Part shown: positions 10,768 through 19,928 of the stretch, piece by piece
Layout of the letters: every line of letters starts with the position of its first letter
Numbering within the stretch: position 1 is the stretch's first letter
Assembly (NCBI RefSeq): GCF_001424195.1
Contig: NZ_LMOO01000001.1
Location: 374,256-438,255 of the forward strand
DNA: 64,000 bases
DNA from: Cellulomonas sp. Leaf334
GTDB taxonomy: Bacteria > Actinomycetota > Actinomycetes > Actinomycetales > Cellulomonadaceae
Direction: 5' to 3'
Translations under genes and position numbers: made by a program
The notes under the pieces: generated by a model
Database searches by the model: none
Told to the model about the DNA's origin: nothing
Seen by the model: the letters and a program-made list of their open reading frames with translations, nothing else

Positions 10768-11208
10768 TCACGCGCGACCTGCGACGGCCTCCAGCGCCAG
10801 GCGGTAGCCGGTGACGCCGAAACCCGCGATCGTGCCCGTCGCGATCGGGCCGATGACCGACACGTGCCGGAACGACTCACGGGCGTACGGGTTGGACAGG
10901 TGCACCTCGACCAGCACCAGGCCGGCGTGGGTGACCTGGGCGGCGGCGTCGCGCAGCGCGTACGAGTAGTGCGTGAACGCCGCCGGGTTGAGGGCGACGT
11001 GGGCGTGGGTGTCGACGGCCTCGTGCAGCCACCCGACGAGCACCGACTCGTCGTCCGTCTGGCGCACCTCGACGTCGAGGCTCAGCTCGGCGGCCCAGGC
11101 ACCCACCGACTCGACGAGGTCGGCGTGCGACGCCGAGCCGTACACCTCGGGCTCGCGCACCCCCAGCCGACCCAGGTTGGGACCGTTGAGCACCAGGACG
11201 CGCGTCAT
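10768..11208 (-). CDS. aroQ: Type II 3-dehydroquinate dehydratase
   Basis: Third step of the shikimate pathway: dehydrates 3-dehydroquinate. The 146 aa protein has the type II signature [21 protein letters not shown] at the N-terminus, the catalytic Tyr within it, [15 protein letters not shown] near residue 75, and [15 protein letters not shown]. It is separated by 30 bases from aroB upstream and by 123 bases from efp downstream. It belongs to the run aroC-aroK-aroB-aroQ. Confidence 0.95.
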   Translation of the reverse strand: MTRVLVLNGPNLGRLGVREPEVYGSASHADLVESVGAWAAELSLDVEVRQTDDESVLVGWLHEAVDTHAHVALNPAAFTHYSYALRDAAAQVTHAGLVLVEVHLSNPYARESFRHVSVIGPIATGTIAGFGVTGYRLALEAVAGRA

Positions 11209-11238
11209 GTCGGGAAGCCTAGGTGACGGGTGCGCTGG

Positions 11239-12363
11239 TCAGAGGGAGATCGCGCGCGACGGGGCCGGTGCGCCCTCGCTCAGCTCCGCGTACGCCGCGG
11301 CGAGGAGCGTCGGGTCGGGCCCTTCGAGGCGGACAGGCTTGCCGATGTCCTCGAGCACGACGAACCGCAGCAGGTCGCCGCGGGTCTTCTTGTCCCGACG
11401 CATGGCCGCCAGGAGCCGGTCCCAGCGGTCCCCGCGGTAGGTCACGGGCAGCCCGAGCGACGTGAGGATCGACCGGTGGCGGTCGACGACCTCGTCGGAC
11501 AGCCGACCGGCCAGCCGAGCGAGCTCCGCGACGTAGACCATGCCGACCGACACGGCCGCCCCGTGCCGCCACTGGAACCGTTCGACGTGCTCGATCGCGT
11601 GGGCGAACGTGTGCCCGTAGTTGAGGATCTCCCGCAGCCCACCCTCCCGCAGGTCCTCCCCCACGACCCGGGCCTTCACGGCGACCGCACGCTCGACGAG
11701 CTCGAGCAGCACGGGCGACGACGCGGCCGCGACGGGATCCGTCAGCAGCGCCGTGTTCTCCTCGACGAGCTCCAGGATCCGCGGGTCGGCGATGAAACCG
11801 CACTTGACCACCTCGGCGAGGCCCGCGACGAAGTCGTGCTTCGACATCGACTCGAGCGCTGCGAGGTCGCAGAGCACGCCGGCCGGGGGGTGGAAGGCGC
11901 CGACGAGGTTCTTGCCCTCGGCCGTGTTGATGCCGGTCTTGCCGCCGACGGCCGCGTCGACCATCGCGAGCAGCGTCGTCGGCACCTGCACGACCCGGAT
12001 CCCGCGCAGCCACGTGGCGGCGACGAAGCCACCGAGGTCGGTCGTCGCACCGCCGCCGACGGCGACCACGGCGTCGGTCCGCGTGAAGTCCGCCTGGCCC
12101 AGGACCTGCCAGAGGAACGCAGCGACCTGCGCCGTCTTCGCCTCCTCGGCGTCCGGGACCTCGGCGATGAACGCCTCGTAGCCGTGGGCGCGCAGGTCCT
12201 CGCGGACGGTGTCGGCGGTCGTCGCCAGAGCGGACGGGTGCACGACGAGAACGCGCCGCACGTCCGAGCCGAGCAAATCGGGCAGCGCCGCGAGCAGGTT
12301 CCTGCCGATGACGACGTCGTACGGCTGGTCCCCGTGGACGTGGACGGTGCGGGTGGTGGTCAT
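11239..12363 (-). CDS. aroB: 3-dehydroquinate synthase
   Basis: NAD- and metal-dependent second shikimate step, converting DAHP to 3-dehydroquinate. The chosen ATG at 12363 overlaps the aroK stop by 4 bases and gives 374 aa; the longer open frame upstream is aroK in another frame. Motifs: [23 protein letters not shown] for NAD binding, the VGGKTGIN motif, and the metal ligands in the region [12 protein letters not shown]. The C-terminus [20 protein letters not shown] is typical. Confidence 0.97.
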   Translation of the reverse strand: MTTTRTVHVHGDQPYDVVIGRNLLAALPDLLGSDVRRVLVVHPSALATTADTVREDLRAHGYEAFIAEVPDAEEAKTAQVAAFLWQVLGQADFTRTDAVVAVGGGATTDLGGFVAATWLRGIRVVQVPTTLLAMVDAAVGGKTGINTAEGKNLVGAFHPPAGVLCDLAALESMSKHDFVAGLAEVVKCGFIADPRILELVEENTALLTDPVAAASSPVLLELVERAVAVKARVVGEDLREGGLREILNYGHTFAHAIEHVERFQWRHGAAVSVGMVYVAELARLAGRLSDEVVDRHRSILTSLGLPVTYRGDRWDRLLAAMRRDKKTRGDLLRFVVLEDIGKPVRLEGPDPTLLAAAYAELSEGAPAPSRAISL

Positions 12364-12917
12364 GACGGGGTCCCTTCGCCGCGGCGCAGGACCGCGAGCT
12401 CCTGCTCGATCAGCTCGGCCACGTCGGCCGGTCGGTGGCCGTCCGTGAGGACGCGCACGGTGGCCAGGCGCTCGTACACGGGCCGCCGCGCCTCCATCAG
12501 GGCCTGCCACTGCGCTCGCGGGTTCCCCAGGAGCAGTGGCCGTGCCTGGTTGAACCCGACGCGCGGCGCGGCGTGCGCCAAGGACACGTCGAGGAACACG
12601 ATCGTCCCGCCGCCCGCACCGTAGGCCGCGAGGAGCTCCTGGGTGGACCCGTCGAGCACCGCTCCCCCACCCAGGGCGAGCACGCCGTCGTGCTCCTCCA
12701 GGGCGACGCGGACCGCGTCCCGCTCCAGCGCCCGGAACGCGGGCTCGCCGTCCTCCACGAAGATCTCGGTGATCGCCTTGCCCGCCGTGGCCTCGACGTC
12801 GGAGTCCGTGTCGCGCACAGCGAGCTGCCAGCGCTCCCCCAGCGCGAGCGCCACCGTCGACTTGCCCGACCCGGGCGGGCCGACGAGGACGATGTGCGGA
12901 CCGGGCACCGCGGTCAC
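12360..12917 (-). CDS. aroK: Shikimate kinase
   Basis: Phosphorylates shikimate with ATP. 185 aa with P-loop [14 protein letters not shown] at residues 10-23, shikimate-binding [19 protein letters not shown], the GGGAVLD motif and a lid with Arg-rich [12 protein letters not shown]. The GTG at 12917 overlaps the aroC stop by 4 bases and its stop overlaps the aroB start, so aroC-aroK-aroB are coupled. Confidence 0.96.
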   Translation of the reverse strand: MTAVPGPHIVLVGPPGSGKSTVALALGERWQLAVRDTDSDVEATAGKAITEIFVEDGEPAFRALERDAVRVALEEHDGVLALGGGAVLDGSTQELLAAYGAGGGTIVFLDVSLAHAAPRVGFNQARPLLLGNPRAQWQALMEARRPVYERLATVRVLTDGHRPADVAELIEQELAVLRRGEGTPS

Positions 12918-14104
12918 GCCAGGAGGTCCGGGATCGACGCCACGTACGCCTCGAGGTTGCGCCGGACCTCACCCACCGAGTCGCCACCGGTCTTGGCCAG
13001 CAGGGCGTCCGCCAGCACGAGCGCGACCATCGCCTCCGCGACGACCGCGGCGGGCGGGACGGCGCACACGTCCGAGCGCTGGTGCTGCGCCTTCGTGGCC
13101 TCGCCCGTCGCGGTGTCGACGGTGTCGAGGGCCCGCGGCACGGTCGAGATCGGCTTCATGGCCGCGCGCACCCGCAGGATCTCGCCGTTGGTCATCCCGC
13201 CCTCGAGGCCACCGGCGCGGTTGGTGCGCCGCACGATCCGGCCGGAGGAGTCGCGCTCGATCTCGTCGTGCGCCTGCGAGCCGCGCCGGGCGGCCGTACG
13301 GAAACCGTCGCCCACCTCGACGCCCTTGATGGCCTGGATGCCCATCAGCGCCGCCGCGAGCAGCCCGTCGAGCCGACGGTCGGAGTGGACGTACGAGCCG
13401 AGCCCGGAGGGCAGCCCGTACGCGAGCACCTCGACGACGCCGCCCAGCGTGTCCCCGTCCTTGTGGCACTGGTCGATCTCCGCGACCATCGCCGCCGACG
13501 TGGTGGCGTCGAAGCAGCGCACCGGATCGGCGTCGAGGGCAGCCGTGTCGTCCGGCGTGGGGACGGCGGCATCCTCGGGCGCGGCGACCGGTCCGATGCT
13601 GACCACGTGCGAGACGATCCGGACACCGGCGGCCTGCTCGAGGAACCGCGCAGCGACCGTCCCGAGCGCGACGCGGGTGGCGGTCTCCCGTGCGCTCGCA
13701 CGCTCGAGGACCGGCCGGGCGTCGTCGAAGGCGTACTTGCGCATCCCCACCAGGTCGGCGTGCCCGGGACGCGGACGGGTCAGCGGCGCGTTGCGCGCCC
13801 GCAGGAGCACCTCAGGGTCCTCGACGGGGTCCGACGACATCACGTCGACCCACTTGGGCCACTCGGTGTTGCCGATCTCGATCGCGACGGGACCACCCTG
13901 CGTCCGGCCGTGCCGGACGCCGCCGAGCAGCCGGACCTCGTCCTGCTCGAACTTCATGCGCGCACCGCGGCCGTAGCCGAGGCGACGGCGGGCGAGCGCC
14001 CCCTGGATGTCGGAGCTCTGCACCTCGACGTCGGCGGGGAGGCCCTCGAGGATGCCGACGAGCGCCTGGCCATGGGACTCACCGGAGGTCAACCAACGCA
14101 GCAT
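12914..14104 (-). CDS. aroC: Chorismate synthase
   Basis: Last common step of aromatic synthesis: converts EPSP to chorismate with reduced FMN. ATG 14104 gives [21 protein letters not shown], the canonical N-terminus, and 396 aa, normal for actinobacteria. Further motifs: [34 protein letters not shown], and [18 protein letters not shown]. First gene of aroC-aroK-aroB-aroQ. The pilus locus lies immediately upstream, separated by a terminator. Confidence 0.97.
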   Translation of the reverse strand: MLRWLTSGESHGQALVGILEGLPADVEVQSSDIQGALARRRLGYGRGARMKFEQDEVRLLGGVRHGRTQGGPVAIEIGNTEWPKWVDVMSSDPVEDPEVLLRARNAPLTRPRPGHADLVGMRKYAFDDARPVLERASARETATRVALGTVAARFLEQAAGVRIVSHVVSIGPVAAPEDAAVPTPDDTAALDADPVRCFDATTSAAMVAEIDQCHKDGDTLGGVVEVLAYGLPSGLGSYVHSDRRLDGLLAAALMGIQAIKGVEVGDGFRTAARRGSQAHDEIERDSSGRIVRRTNRAGGLEGGMTNGEILRVRAAMKPISTVPRALDTVDTATGEATKAQHQRSDVCAVPPAAVVAEAMVALVLADALLAKTGGDSVGEVRRNLEAYVASIPDLLA

Positions 14105-14126
14105 GGACGGATCCTCCCATGACGAG

Positions 14127-14160
14127 GTCCACCCCCCGGGCTGACGCCCGGAGGGTGGAC
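14127..14160 (-). terminator. Terminator hairpin after pilO
   Basis: Fifteen-base arms 14127-14141 and 14146-14160 pair with one mismatch around a 4-base loop (TGAC). It sits 17 bases past the pilO stop and ahead of aroC, separating the pilus unit from the aro operon. Confidence 0.85.
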
Positions 14161-14177
14161 CGTGAGTGTCGAGGTGG

Positions 14178-14975
14178 TCAGCTGCCCGACACCGGGACCA
14201 GCGGGTTCTTGCCCGGGACGGCGGCCGGGGGCGCCACCGGAGCGGCAGCCGGGTCCGTCGTCTCTGGAACGGCGAGCGCGTCCGGCAGGACGTACGTGTA
14301 GCCCGCGATGACGAGCTCCTGGTCGCCGACCGCGGTGGCAGGCCTTCCGCTGCTGGCGTCACCCTCCTTCTGCGCCGTCCCCGTGAAGCCGGTGACGAGG
14401 AAGAGGCGCTGCGTGCCGTTCTGCAGGGAGTTGAGGAACGCGAGGGTGTTGTCGTACGTCCCGATGACCGTCAGCGAGAGCGGGATCGCGGTGAAGCCCG
14501 TCGGGCCGCCCGCACCGGGCGCTGGGGCGGGGGGCGCCTCGACGCCGTCGGCTGAGCCCTCGGTACCCTCCGTGCCCTCGGTCGGCGCGGGTTCGGGCGC
14601 CGCCGTGACGACGGGAGCCGCGAGCACGACGGTCTGCGGGATCGACGGGGTGACCGTCGTGAGGGCGACACTGTGCGCGACCGCGATCTGGTCCAGCTGT
14701 CGCAGGTAGTCGGCGAGCATGGCGTCCGTCGGGATCTGCAGCTGGATCCCGGCGAGCTCGGCCTGGTACTCGGGCAGCTTGGCGAAGTCAGCCTTCAGCT
14801 GGTCCACCTTCAGGTCGAGGATCTCGTTCATCTCCCGGGTCTGCTCGGCCTCGGAGCGGACCTCGGCCGCGGCCGACATCGTCGGCGAGACGGCGAAGAA
14901 CCAGGCCGCCAGCATGATGACGAGGGCGACGAAGACGGTGCCGCCGATCCAGGTGCTTCTCTTGGCGCCGCTCAT
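14178..14975 (-). CDS. pilO: Type IV pilus inner-membrane protein PilO
   Basis: 265 aa bitopic protein: short cytoplasmic tail, one membrane segment at about residues 12-30, a coiled-coil region ([23 protein letters not shown]), then a ferredoxin-like periplasmic-side domain beginning around [18 protein letters not shown]. This is the PilO architecture, and the gene follows pilM and pilN with one base between pilN and pilO. An Ala/Pro/Glu/Gly-rich insert at about residues 126-155 splits the C-terminal domain. It should pair with PilN to link cytoplasmic PilM and the motor to the pilus base. Confidence 0.85.
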   Translation of the reverse strand: MSGAKRSTWIGGTVFVALVIMLAAWFFAVSPTMSAAAEVRSEAEQTREMNEILDLKVDQLKADFAKLPEYQAELAGIQLQIPTDAMLADYLRQLDQIAVAHSVALTTVTPSIPQTVVLAAPVVTAAPEPAPTEGTEGTEGSADGVEAPPAPAPGAGGPTGFTAIPLSLTVIGTYDNTLAFLNSLQNGTQRLFLVTGFTGTAQKEGDASSGRPATAVGDQELVIAGYTYVLPDALAVPETTDPAAAPVAPPAAVPGKNPLVPVSGS

Positions 14976-14976
14976 G

Positions 14977-15675
14977 TCAGCCCGTCCCTTCGGTGCCGTC
15001 GAACCGGTGTGCGTACGTCGCGTCCGTCAGCTGCACCGCGGCCTGGACTGTGTAGAACTTTCCTGTGTCGTCCTCGCTCACGCTGACGGACGACACCCAG
15101 GCGTCGCTGAACCCGGGGATCGAGTTGAGCGAGTCGATCCAGGCCGACGTGTCGGGAAGCGTCGCGGTCCGAGCCGTGAAGGCGAGCTGACCGACGCTCG
15201 GCGCCTGCAGCGGGTCGGTCGGAGGCGCCGGTGCGACCATGGGGGTGGCCCCGGTGGAGACGATCGACTCGAGGCTCACGCCGGCGGGAAGCACGGCCGT
15301 CAGTGCGTCGAAGTAGACCCTCCACTGGACCTCGGTCGACATGCCCAACGAGCGGGCTGTCTGCGCCTGGTTGAGCGCGTCGAGCACCCGCGGGACCTCG
15401 GCGTACTTGGCGGCCTCGGTCTCGAGCCGCACCGTCTCGGTCTGAGCCTCCGCCAGCTCCGAGGCAGCGGTCGCCCCGGCGATGAGCGCGAGCCCGAAGG
15501 CGCCGAAGCAGAGGCCGATCGTCACCACGAGGCTGATCAGCAGCCAGCGCTTGGTGACCCGCAGGCCGCGCGCGGCGCGGACCTCGGGGGGCAGCAGGTT
15601 GACCTGCGGGAGGGTCCCGCTCAGCGCGGATCCCGAGTGGGAGCGCGAGCGTGGGCGTTCCAGGAGCGTGGTCAT
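14977..15675 (-). CDS. pilN: Type IV pilus assembly protein PilN
   Basis: 232 aa. The N-terminal tail carries the conserved PilM-binding motif QVNLLPPEV at about residues 25-33. One membrane segment follows (WLLISLVVTIGLCFGAFGL), then a coiled coil and a periplasmic-side domain. The ATG at 15675 overlaps the pilM stop by 4 bases. PilN binds PilM through the INLLP-type motif, which is clearly intact. Confidence 0.9.
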   Translation of the reverse strand: MTTLLERPRSRSHSGSALSGTLPQVNLLPPEVRAARGLRVTKRWLLISLVVTIGLCFGAFGLALIAGATAASELAEAQTETVRLETEAAKYAEVPRVLDALNQAQTARSLGMSTEVQWRVYFDALTAVLPAGVSLESIVSTGATPMVAPAPPTDPLQAPSVGQLAFTARTATLPDTSAWIDSLNSIPGFSDAWVSSVSVSEDDTGKFYTVQAAVQLTDATYAHRFDGTEGTG

Positions 15676-16736
15676 GCGGCAACTCCGTAGGCCAGTCCGA
15701 CGGGGAGGGCGATGAAGGACTCGTGCCCGTTCAGCGACTCGCGCTGAGCGGTCTTGGCGGACCGGAGCCCGGCGAGGGGGTCCCCGAGGGTCACGGGCAA
15801 CCTGCTGGCGCTCGACAGGTACTGTCCGAGCCCGGGAAGGTGCGAACCGCCGCCGGTGAGGACGCAGACGTCGATCCCGGCGCCGGGGTTGTTCCCCGAG
15901 TAGTAGACGAACGTGTTGCGCACCGACTCGACCAACGCGCGGACGACCGTGCTGATGGCCTCGGCGGCGTCCGCACGCTCGGGACCGACGGCGAAGCCGA
16001 TGCCGATCTCGCGCTTGACGACCTCCGCCTCCGCGGCGGCGATGCCGAGGGCGCTGGCCACGGCGTTCGTGACGTTCTGCCCACCGGTGGGCAGCGACCG
16101 CACGAGCCGCGGGGACCCTTGGGCCGAGACGACCACGGTCGTGATCGACGCGCCGATGTCCACGAACGCGGCGGTGGACTGGGCGAGCTCGCCACGGGCC
16201 AGCGACCGGTGCAGCGCGAACGCGTTGAGGTCCACCATGCGCGGGCGCAGACCGGCGCCCTCGACCGCGATGATGTTCGCGTTCACGGTGTCGCGCTGGG
16301 CGGCGACGAGCATCCCGTGCACGGTGCGGCCCTGCGGGCCGTCGTACTCCGCGGTCGGGAAGTAGTCGAGCAGCGCGTCGTCCGTCGACATGGGCAGGAG
16401 CTCGCTGACCTGGTAGGGCAACGACTCCTTCAGCTGGCTGAGCGGCATCCACGGGAGGTCGAGCTCGCGGACGATCACCCGCTGGTTCCCCACGCCGATG
16501 ACGACGTCCTTGGACTCGAACTTCGCCTGCGTCCAGAGCTGGCGCAGGGCGCTGGAGACGGTCTCGGGCTGCACCACCTCGCCGTCGCGGACGGCGCCGA
16601 GCGGGAGCGCGACCTGTCCGAAACGCACGAGCGTCGGCGGCGTCTTGCCCAGAGGGCCACCGCTCCCGAACTCGAGCTCCGCAGCCCGGACGCAGGACGA
16701 GCCGATGTCCAGCCCGATGACGCGTGTGGTGGCCAC
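15672..16736 (-). CDS. pilM: Type IV pilus assembly ATPase-fold protein PilM
   Basis: 354 aa actin-like (ASKHA fold) cytoplasmic protein. The phosphate-1 motif VIGLDIGSSCVRAAE is at the N-terminus, phosphate-2 is in AFVDIGASITTVVVS, and the adenosine motif is CVLTGGGSHLPGL. It forms the cytoplasmic platform with PilN and PilO. First gene of pilM-pilN-pilO. A GGAGG ribosome binding site precedes the start, and a FliA-like promoter lies 38 bases upstream (separate entry). Confidence 0.93.
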   Translation of the reverse strand: MATTRVIGLDIGSSCVRAAELEFGSGGPLGKTPPTLVRFGQVALPLGAVRDGEVVQPETVSSALRQLWTQAKFESKDVVIGVGNQRVIVRELDLPWMPLSQLKESLPYQVSELLPMSTDDALLDYFPTAEYDGPQGRTVHGMLVAAQRDTVNANIIAVEGAGLRPRMVDLNAFALHRSLARGELAQSTAAFVDIGASITTVVVSAQGSPRLVRSLPTGGQNVTNAVASALGIAAAEAEVVKREIGIGFAVGPERADAAEAISTVVRALVESVRNTFVYYSGNNPGAGIDVCVLTGGGSHLPGLGQYLSSASRLPVTLGDPLAGLRSAKTAQRESLNGHESFIALPVGLAYGVAA

Positions 16737-16773
16737 GAGGGTCCTTCCTCCGTACGGATGAGTTCTTTCGTCC

Positions 16774-16802
16774 TATCGGATGCCGCGCCCGTCGACTTGA
16801 GC
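16774..16802 (-). promoter_or_regulatory. FliA/SigD-like promoter of pilMNO
   Basis: Minus strand: GCTCAAG (16802-16796), 16 bases, then CCGATA (16779-16774), about 38 bases before the pilM start. The same elements with identical spacing precede pilB, pilT and pilA. They resemble the motility sigma consensus (TCAAG or TAAA, then GCCGATA). Confidence 0.65.
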
Positions 16803-16837
16803 AGGTTCGGCCGATCTCGTGCAGAGGAGCGCGACGA

Positions 16838-17623
16838 TCAGAGCGACCCGAGGTACCACGCCGCCACCGGCTCGCCGACGACGATGCCGACGGCCGCGCC
16901 GAGCAGCATCCAGGGACCGAACGGGATCCCGGACTTGCGGCCCGCGCGGCCCGTCAGCAGGAGCCCGACGGAGAAGATTCCGCCGAGGAGGAACGCGGCG
17001 AACCAGCCGACGAAGAGCGCGCCCCACCCGAACCAGCCGAGATAGAGCCCGAGGACGCCGGCGAGCTTCACGTCACCGAACCCCATGCCTGCGGGGTAGA
17101 CGAGTGCGGCGACGAGGTAGACCCCGTACAGAGCGGCCGCGCCGATCATCGCCCGGATCAGGGCGGACCAGTCGGACACCCCGCCGGGGTTCCAGCTCGC
17201 CAGTGCCAGCAGCGCGAGCGCCACGGGGTACGCCGGGAGCACGATCGCGTTCGGCAGGCGTTTCGTGTCGATGTCGATGAGCGCGAGCGCCACGGAGATC
17301 GCTGCCAGGTAGAGCAACGCCGGCAGGACCCACGACGGGCCGGTGAACCAGGCCGTCAGACCGAACAGCACTGCCGTACCGGCTTCGACGAGCGGGTACC
17401 GCGCCGAGATCGGGTTCGCGCAGTCCCGGCACCGCCCACGGAGCAGCAGCCAGGACAGCACGGGCACGTTGTCCCGAGGGCGGATCACGTGGTGGCACCG
17501 GGGGCACGCACTGGGTGGGTGCGCGACGGACTCCCCGCGCGGCACGCGCCACACGACGACGTTGAGGAACGAGCCGACGGCGAGGCCGACGACGACGGCG
17601 ACGGCGACGAGCAGGCCGGTCAT
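16838..17623 (-). CDS. pilD: Prepilin peptidase / methyltransferase
   Basis: Membrane aspartyl protease that cleaves prepilin leaders after Gly and methylates the new N-terminus. 261 aa. The methyltransferase domain has the tetracysteine pair Cys40/Cys43 (CPRC) and Cys65/Cys68 (CRDC). Catalytic Asp residues are in LIDIDTKRLP (Asp117 or Asp119) and GFGDVKL (Asp184). About eight hydrophobic segments. The ATG at 17623 overlaps the stop of the upstream pilus-tip gene by 4 bases. It should process all the prepilin-like proteins here. Confidence 0.95.
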   Translation of the reverse strand: MTGLLVAVAVVVGLAVGSFLNVVVWRVPRGESVAHPPSACPRCHHVIRPRDNVPVLSWLLLRGRCRDCANPISARYPLVEAGTAVLFGLTAWFTGPSWVLPALLYLAAISVALALIDIDTKRLPNAIVLPAYPVALALLALASWNPGGVSDWSALIRAMIGAAALYGVYLVAALVYPAGMGFGDVKLAGVLGLYLGWFGWGALFVGWFAAFLLGGIFSVGLLLTGRAGRKSGIPFGPWMLLGAAVGIVVGEPVAAWYLGSL

Positions 17624-19191
17624 GGGTTCTTGATCTCCCGCTTGTAGACGACGTCCACCCGGTACCCGGCACTGCCGACAGGGTCCGTGCTGGGGAGGAC
17701 GACGCCGGGGATCCCGATGGGGACGTAGTTCATGGTCATCGCGTTCCGGAGCTGGACGGTCCCCCCGTAGAGCTGACCGTAGAAGTCCGTCGAGTTGTTG
17801 GTGTCGATGGTGCACGGCGTGTACATGAAGAGCGTGATCGGCGCGATCGCCAGCGATCCTGAGTCGTTCTTGATGTTTCCCGCGCCCCCGGTGCACTCCG
17901 CGATGCCGTTCGGGTTCCGGTCCGGCACGATCACCCAGAACTTGTGCTGCGCACCGTCGGCGGACGTGACCTTGAAGTCGCCGGTCGAGTAGAAGCTCTT
18001 CGCGAAGATCACCATGTCGGACCGCAGCTTGATGTTGAGGCCCCCTTCGAAGCGGGTCTCCGCGCAGTTGGTCGTGTCGAACACCGTGGGGACGGCTGGT
18101 CCGACCAACGGGCCGTTGGCGTCATAGCTCGCGCCGGCGACCTTGCACTGGTCCTTGGTCGTGTTCACGGCGTCGGCCCACGTCGGCGCGCCGTTGGCGG
18201 CCGCCTGCCCTCGCACCCACGTGCGGTAGGAGGCCTGCCGGTCGCCGGTGTTCACGAATCCCGTCCAGTCGGCAGGTCGGTACAGGACCTCGGGAAGCTT
18301 CACGGGGACATACTGCGGGATGTTCGCCGGAGCGACGGACTGGCGGAGCGCTCCGCCGACGATCGGCGTCCCTCCGGTCCGGGTCCCGGTGAGCAGCACG
18401 TCGCCGCCGATCTTCGTCCCGGCGGCCAGGTAGGCGTTGGCCGTGACGTACAGGCTCTGACCGACGGTCTGCAGCCCGCCGGGCGCGGCCTGGTGCACGG
18501 TCAGCTGCTTCTTGCTCCAGAGGTTCCCCGTGACGCGGCAGCTGTTCGAGATGTCGACGGTCCCGTTCACCACGATCAGGTTGCCCTTGATCTGCACGTT
18601 GGAGTTGCAGTTGACGTTCCCACCGTCCACCCACACGTCGACGTCGGTGTCCGGGAGCGTCGTGGTCACCGTGAAGTTGTTCGTGGTCATGATGCTGTTC
18701 GCCGCGAAGATCGCGGCGCCGCTGCCCTGGTTCGTGGACGGGGTCAGCGCCACCTTTGCCTGGACGGACCGCTTCGTCCCGTCCCCGGAGAGGGCGGTGG
18801 CGGTGACGACCGCCGACGCAGGGGTCCCGCCGGAGACCGTGCCACCGGCGCCGCAGGTGAGGGCCGTGCCCGACGCGGAGAAGTACGCGATCGTGGCCGT
18901 CGCGGTCGTGCGTGACGGCGAGGTGCCACCGACCAGCGGACCCCCGGCCGGCCAGGAGCACGGGGTCCACGTCTCGAGCTCGGCGTAGACCGCGTCGACC
19001 GCGCCTTCCGCCGTGTGGATGTCGGTCGTGCGTGCACGGTCCTGTCCGGAGTCCCGTGCCGCGGCGACCGCGTTGGCGACGACGACGGTCACGAGCATGA
19101 CGCCGATGAGCGCGACCGCGACCGCAGCGACCAGCGCGGCTCCCCGGTCGTCGCCGGAGTCGGCCAGACGTCGGCGAATGGCGTTCCGCAT
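17620..19191 (-). CDS. Large pilus-associated protein, prepilin-like, no Glu5 (PilX/GspK-like)
   Basis: 523 aa. The N-terminus has a prepilin-like leader ending DDRG (Gly17), then AALVAAVAVALIGVMLVTVVV. Mature position 5 is Ala, not the usual Glu. After this helix comes a long extracellular part rich in Thr, Asn, Gly and Val, with repeated beta-helix-like runs (NVQIKGNLIVVNGTVDISN, YLAAGTKIGGDVLLTG) and paired cysteines. This resembles the PilX N-terminal family joined to a bactofilin-like or DUF7305-like surface domain. It probably sits at the pilus tip, as the Glu5-lacking GspK does in type II secretion. ATG 19191 chosen; the frame is open far upstream without meaningful sequence. Confidence 0.7.
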   Translation of the reverse strand: MRNAIRRRLADSGDDRGAALVAAVAVALIGVMLVTVVVANAVAAARDSGQDRARTTDIHTAEGAVDAVYAELETWTPCSWPAGGPLVGGTSPSRTTATATIAYFSASGTALTCGAGGTVSGGTPASAVVTATALSGDGTKRSVQAKVALTPSTNQGSGAAIFAANSIMTTNNFTVTTTLPDTDVDVWVDGGNVNCNSNVQIKGNLIVVNGTVDISNSCRVTGNLWSKKQLTVHQAAPGGLQTVGQSLYVTANAYLAAGTKIGGDVLLTGTRTGGTPIVGGALRQSVAPANIPQYVPVKLPEVLYRPADWTGFVNTGDRQASYRTWVRGQAAANGAPTWADAVNTTKDQCKVAGASYDANGPLVGPAVPTVFDTTNCAETRFEGGLNIKLRSDMVIFAKSFYSTGDFKVTSADGAQHKFWVIVPDRNPNGIAECTGGAGNIKNDSGSLAIAPITLFMYTPCTIDTNNSTDFYGQLYGGTVQLRNAMTMNYVPIGIPGVVLPSTDPVGSAGYRVDVVYKREIKNP

Positions 19192-19226
19192 GGTGCTCGT
19201 GCTCCTGTGGTCGGGGGGACGTGACG

Positions 19227-19928
19227 TCACGGTGCCGGGACGGGGCTGCAGGTGTCGGCCGGGTAGCCGAAGATCGTGTTGCGACCGGTCAGGGTCGACG
19301 TCACCGTGGCCGGCTTCGAGGACTCCCGCTGTGCGGGGTCCTTGATGCGCAGCGTGACGCGGATCGTCTGCGCGGACGACGAGGACTCGGCGTCGGTCGC
19401 CTGCACGAAGAACGGTGGCCAGGTGGACGGGTCGGCCGCGGCGACGGTGGCCGTGGCGGGTCGGACGACGTTGCGGGCGACGGTCCGCCAAGCCGAGACC
19501 CCACCGGTGGACTGCCAGGTCGGCTTCCACGACCGGTACTCGAGCACGCCGAACGAGGAGCCGGTCGGGAACCGCACGCGCCACTGCACGCACTGGTAGA
19601 CGCCGTCGGTCTGGGTGTACACGCGCAGGGCGTAGTACGGCTCCACGCCGGACAGCGCGACACCTTCGTTGGCGGGGTCGGCGATCACGTTGCCGGACCG
19701 CACCTGGCGGTCGATCTGCATCAGCCCGATCTGCGTCTCGTCGACCGCTCGGGTGCGCGCAAGGTTGTCCTTCGTCTGCATGCTCAGGGTGAGCAGGACG
19801 GAGAACACGATCGCGAGCAGTCCGCCGAAGATGCCCATCGAGACGATCAGCTCGACGAGGGTCCATCCGCTGTCGGACCGGTCGTCTCGTGAGAGCCGGG
19901 TGCGGATGGCCCGCTGCAGCTCACGCAT
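19227..19928 (-). CDS. Minor prepilin, PilW/PulJ-like
   Basis: 233 aa. Leader of 21 residues ending in Gly, then WTLVELIVSMGIFGGLLAIVF, a class III signal with Trp at +1 and Glu at mature position 5. The C-terminal globular part has an EPYYALRVY region and the disulfide-capable C-terminus DTCSPVPAP. Its start overlaps the stop of the upstream 592-aa pilin by 8 bases. Minor pilins of this sort prime pilus assembly. Confidence 0.8.
   Translation of the reverse strand: MRELQRAIRTRLSRDDRSDSGWTLVELIVSMGIFGGLLAIVFSVLLTLSMQTKDNLARTRAVDETQIGLMQIDRQVRSGNVIADPANEGVALSGVEPYYALRVYTQTDGVYQCVQWRVRFPTGSSFGVLEYRSWKPTWQSTGGVSAWRTVARNVVRPATATVAAADPSTWPPFFVQATDAESSSSAQTIRVTLRIKDPAQRESSKPATVTSTLTGRNTIFGYPADTCSPVPAP

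Noticed and set aside
12914-14362. Longer aroC start upstream of 14104
   Set aside because: The extra residues are not like chorismate synthase and cross the pilO terminator.
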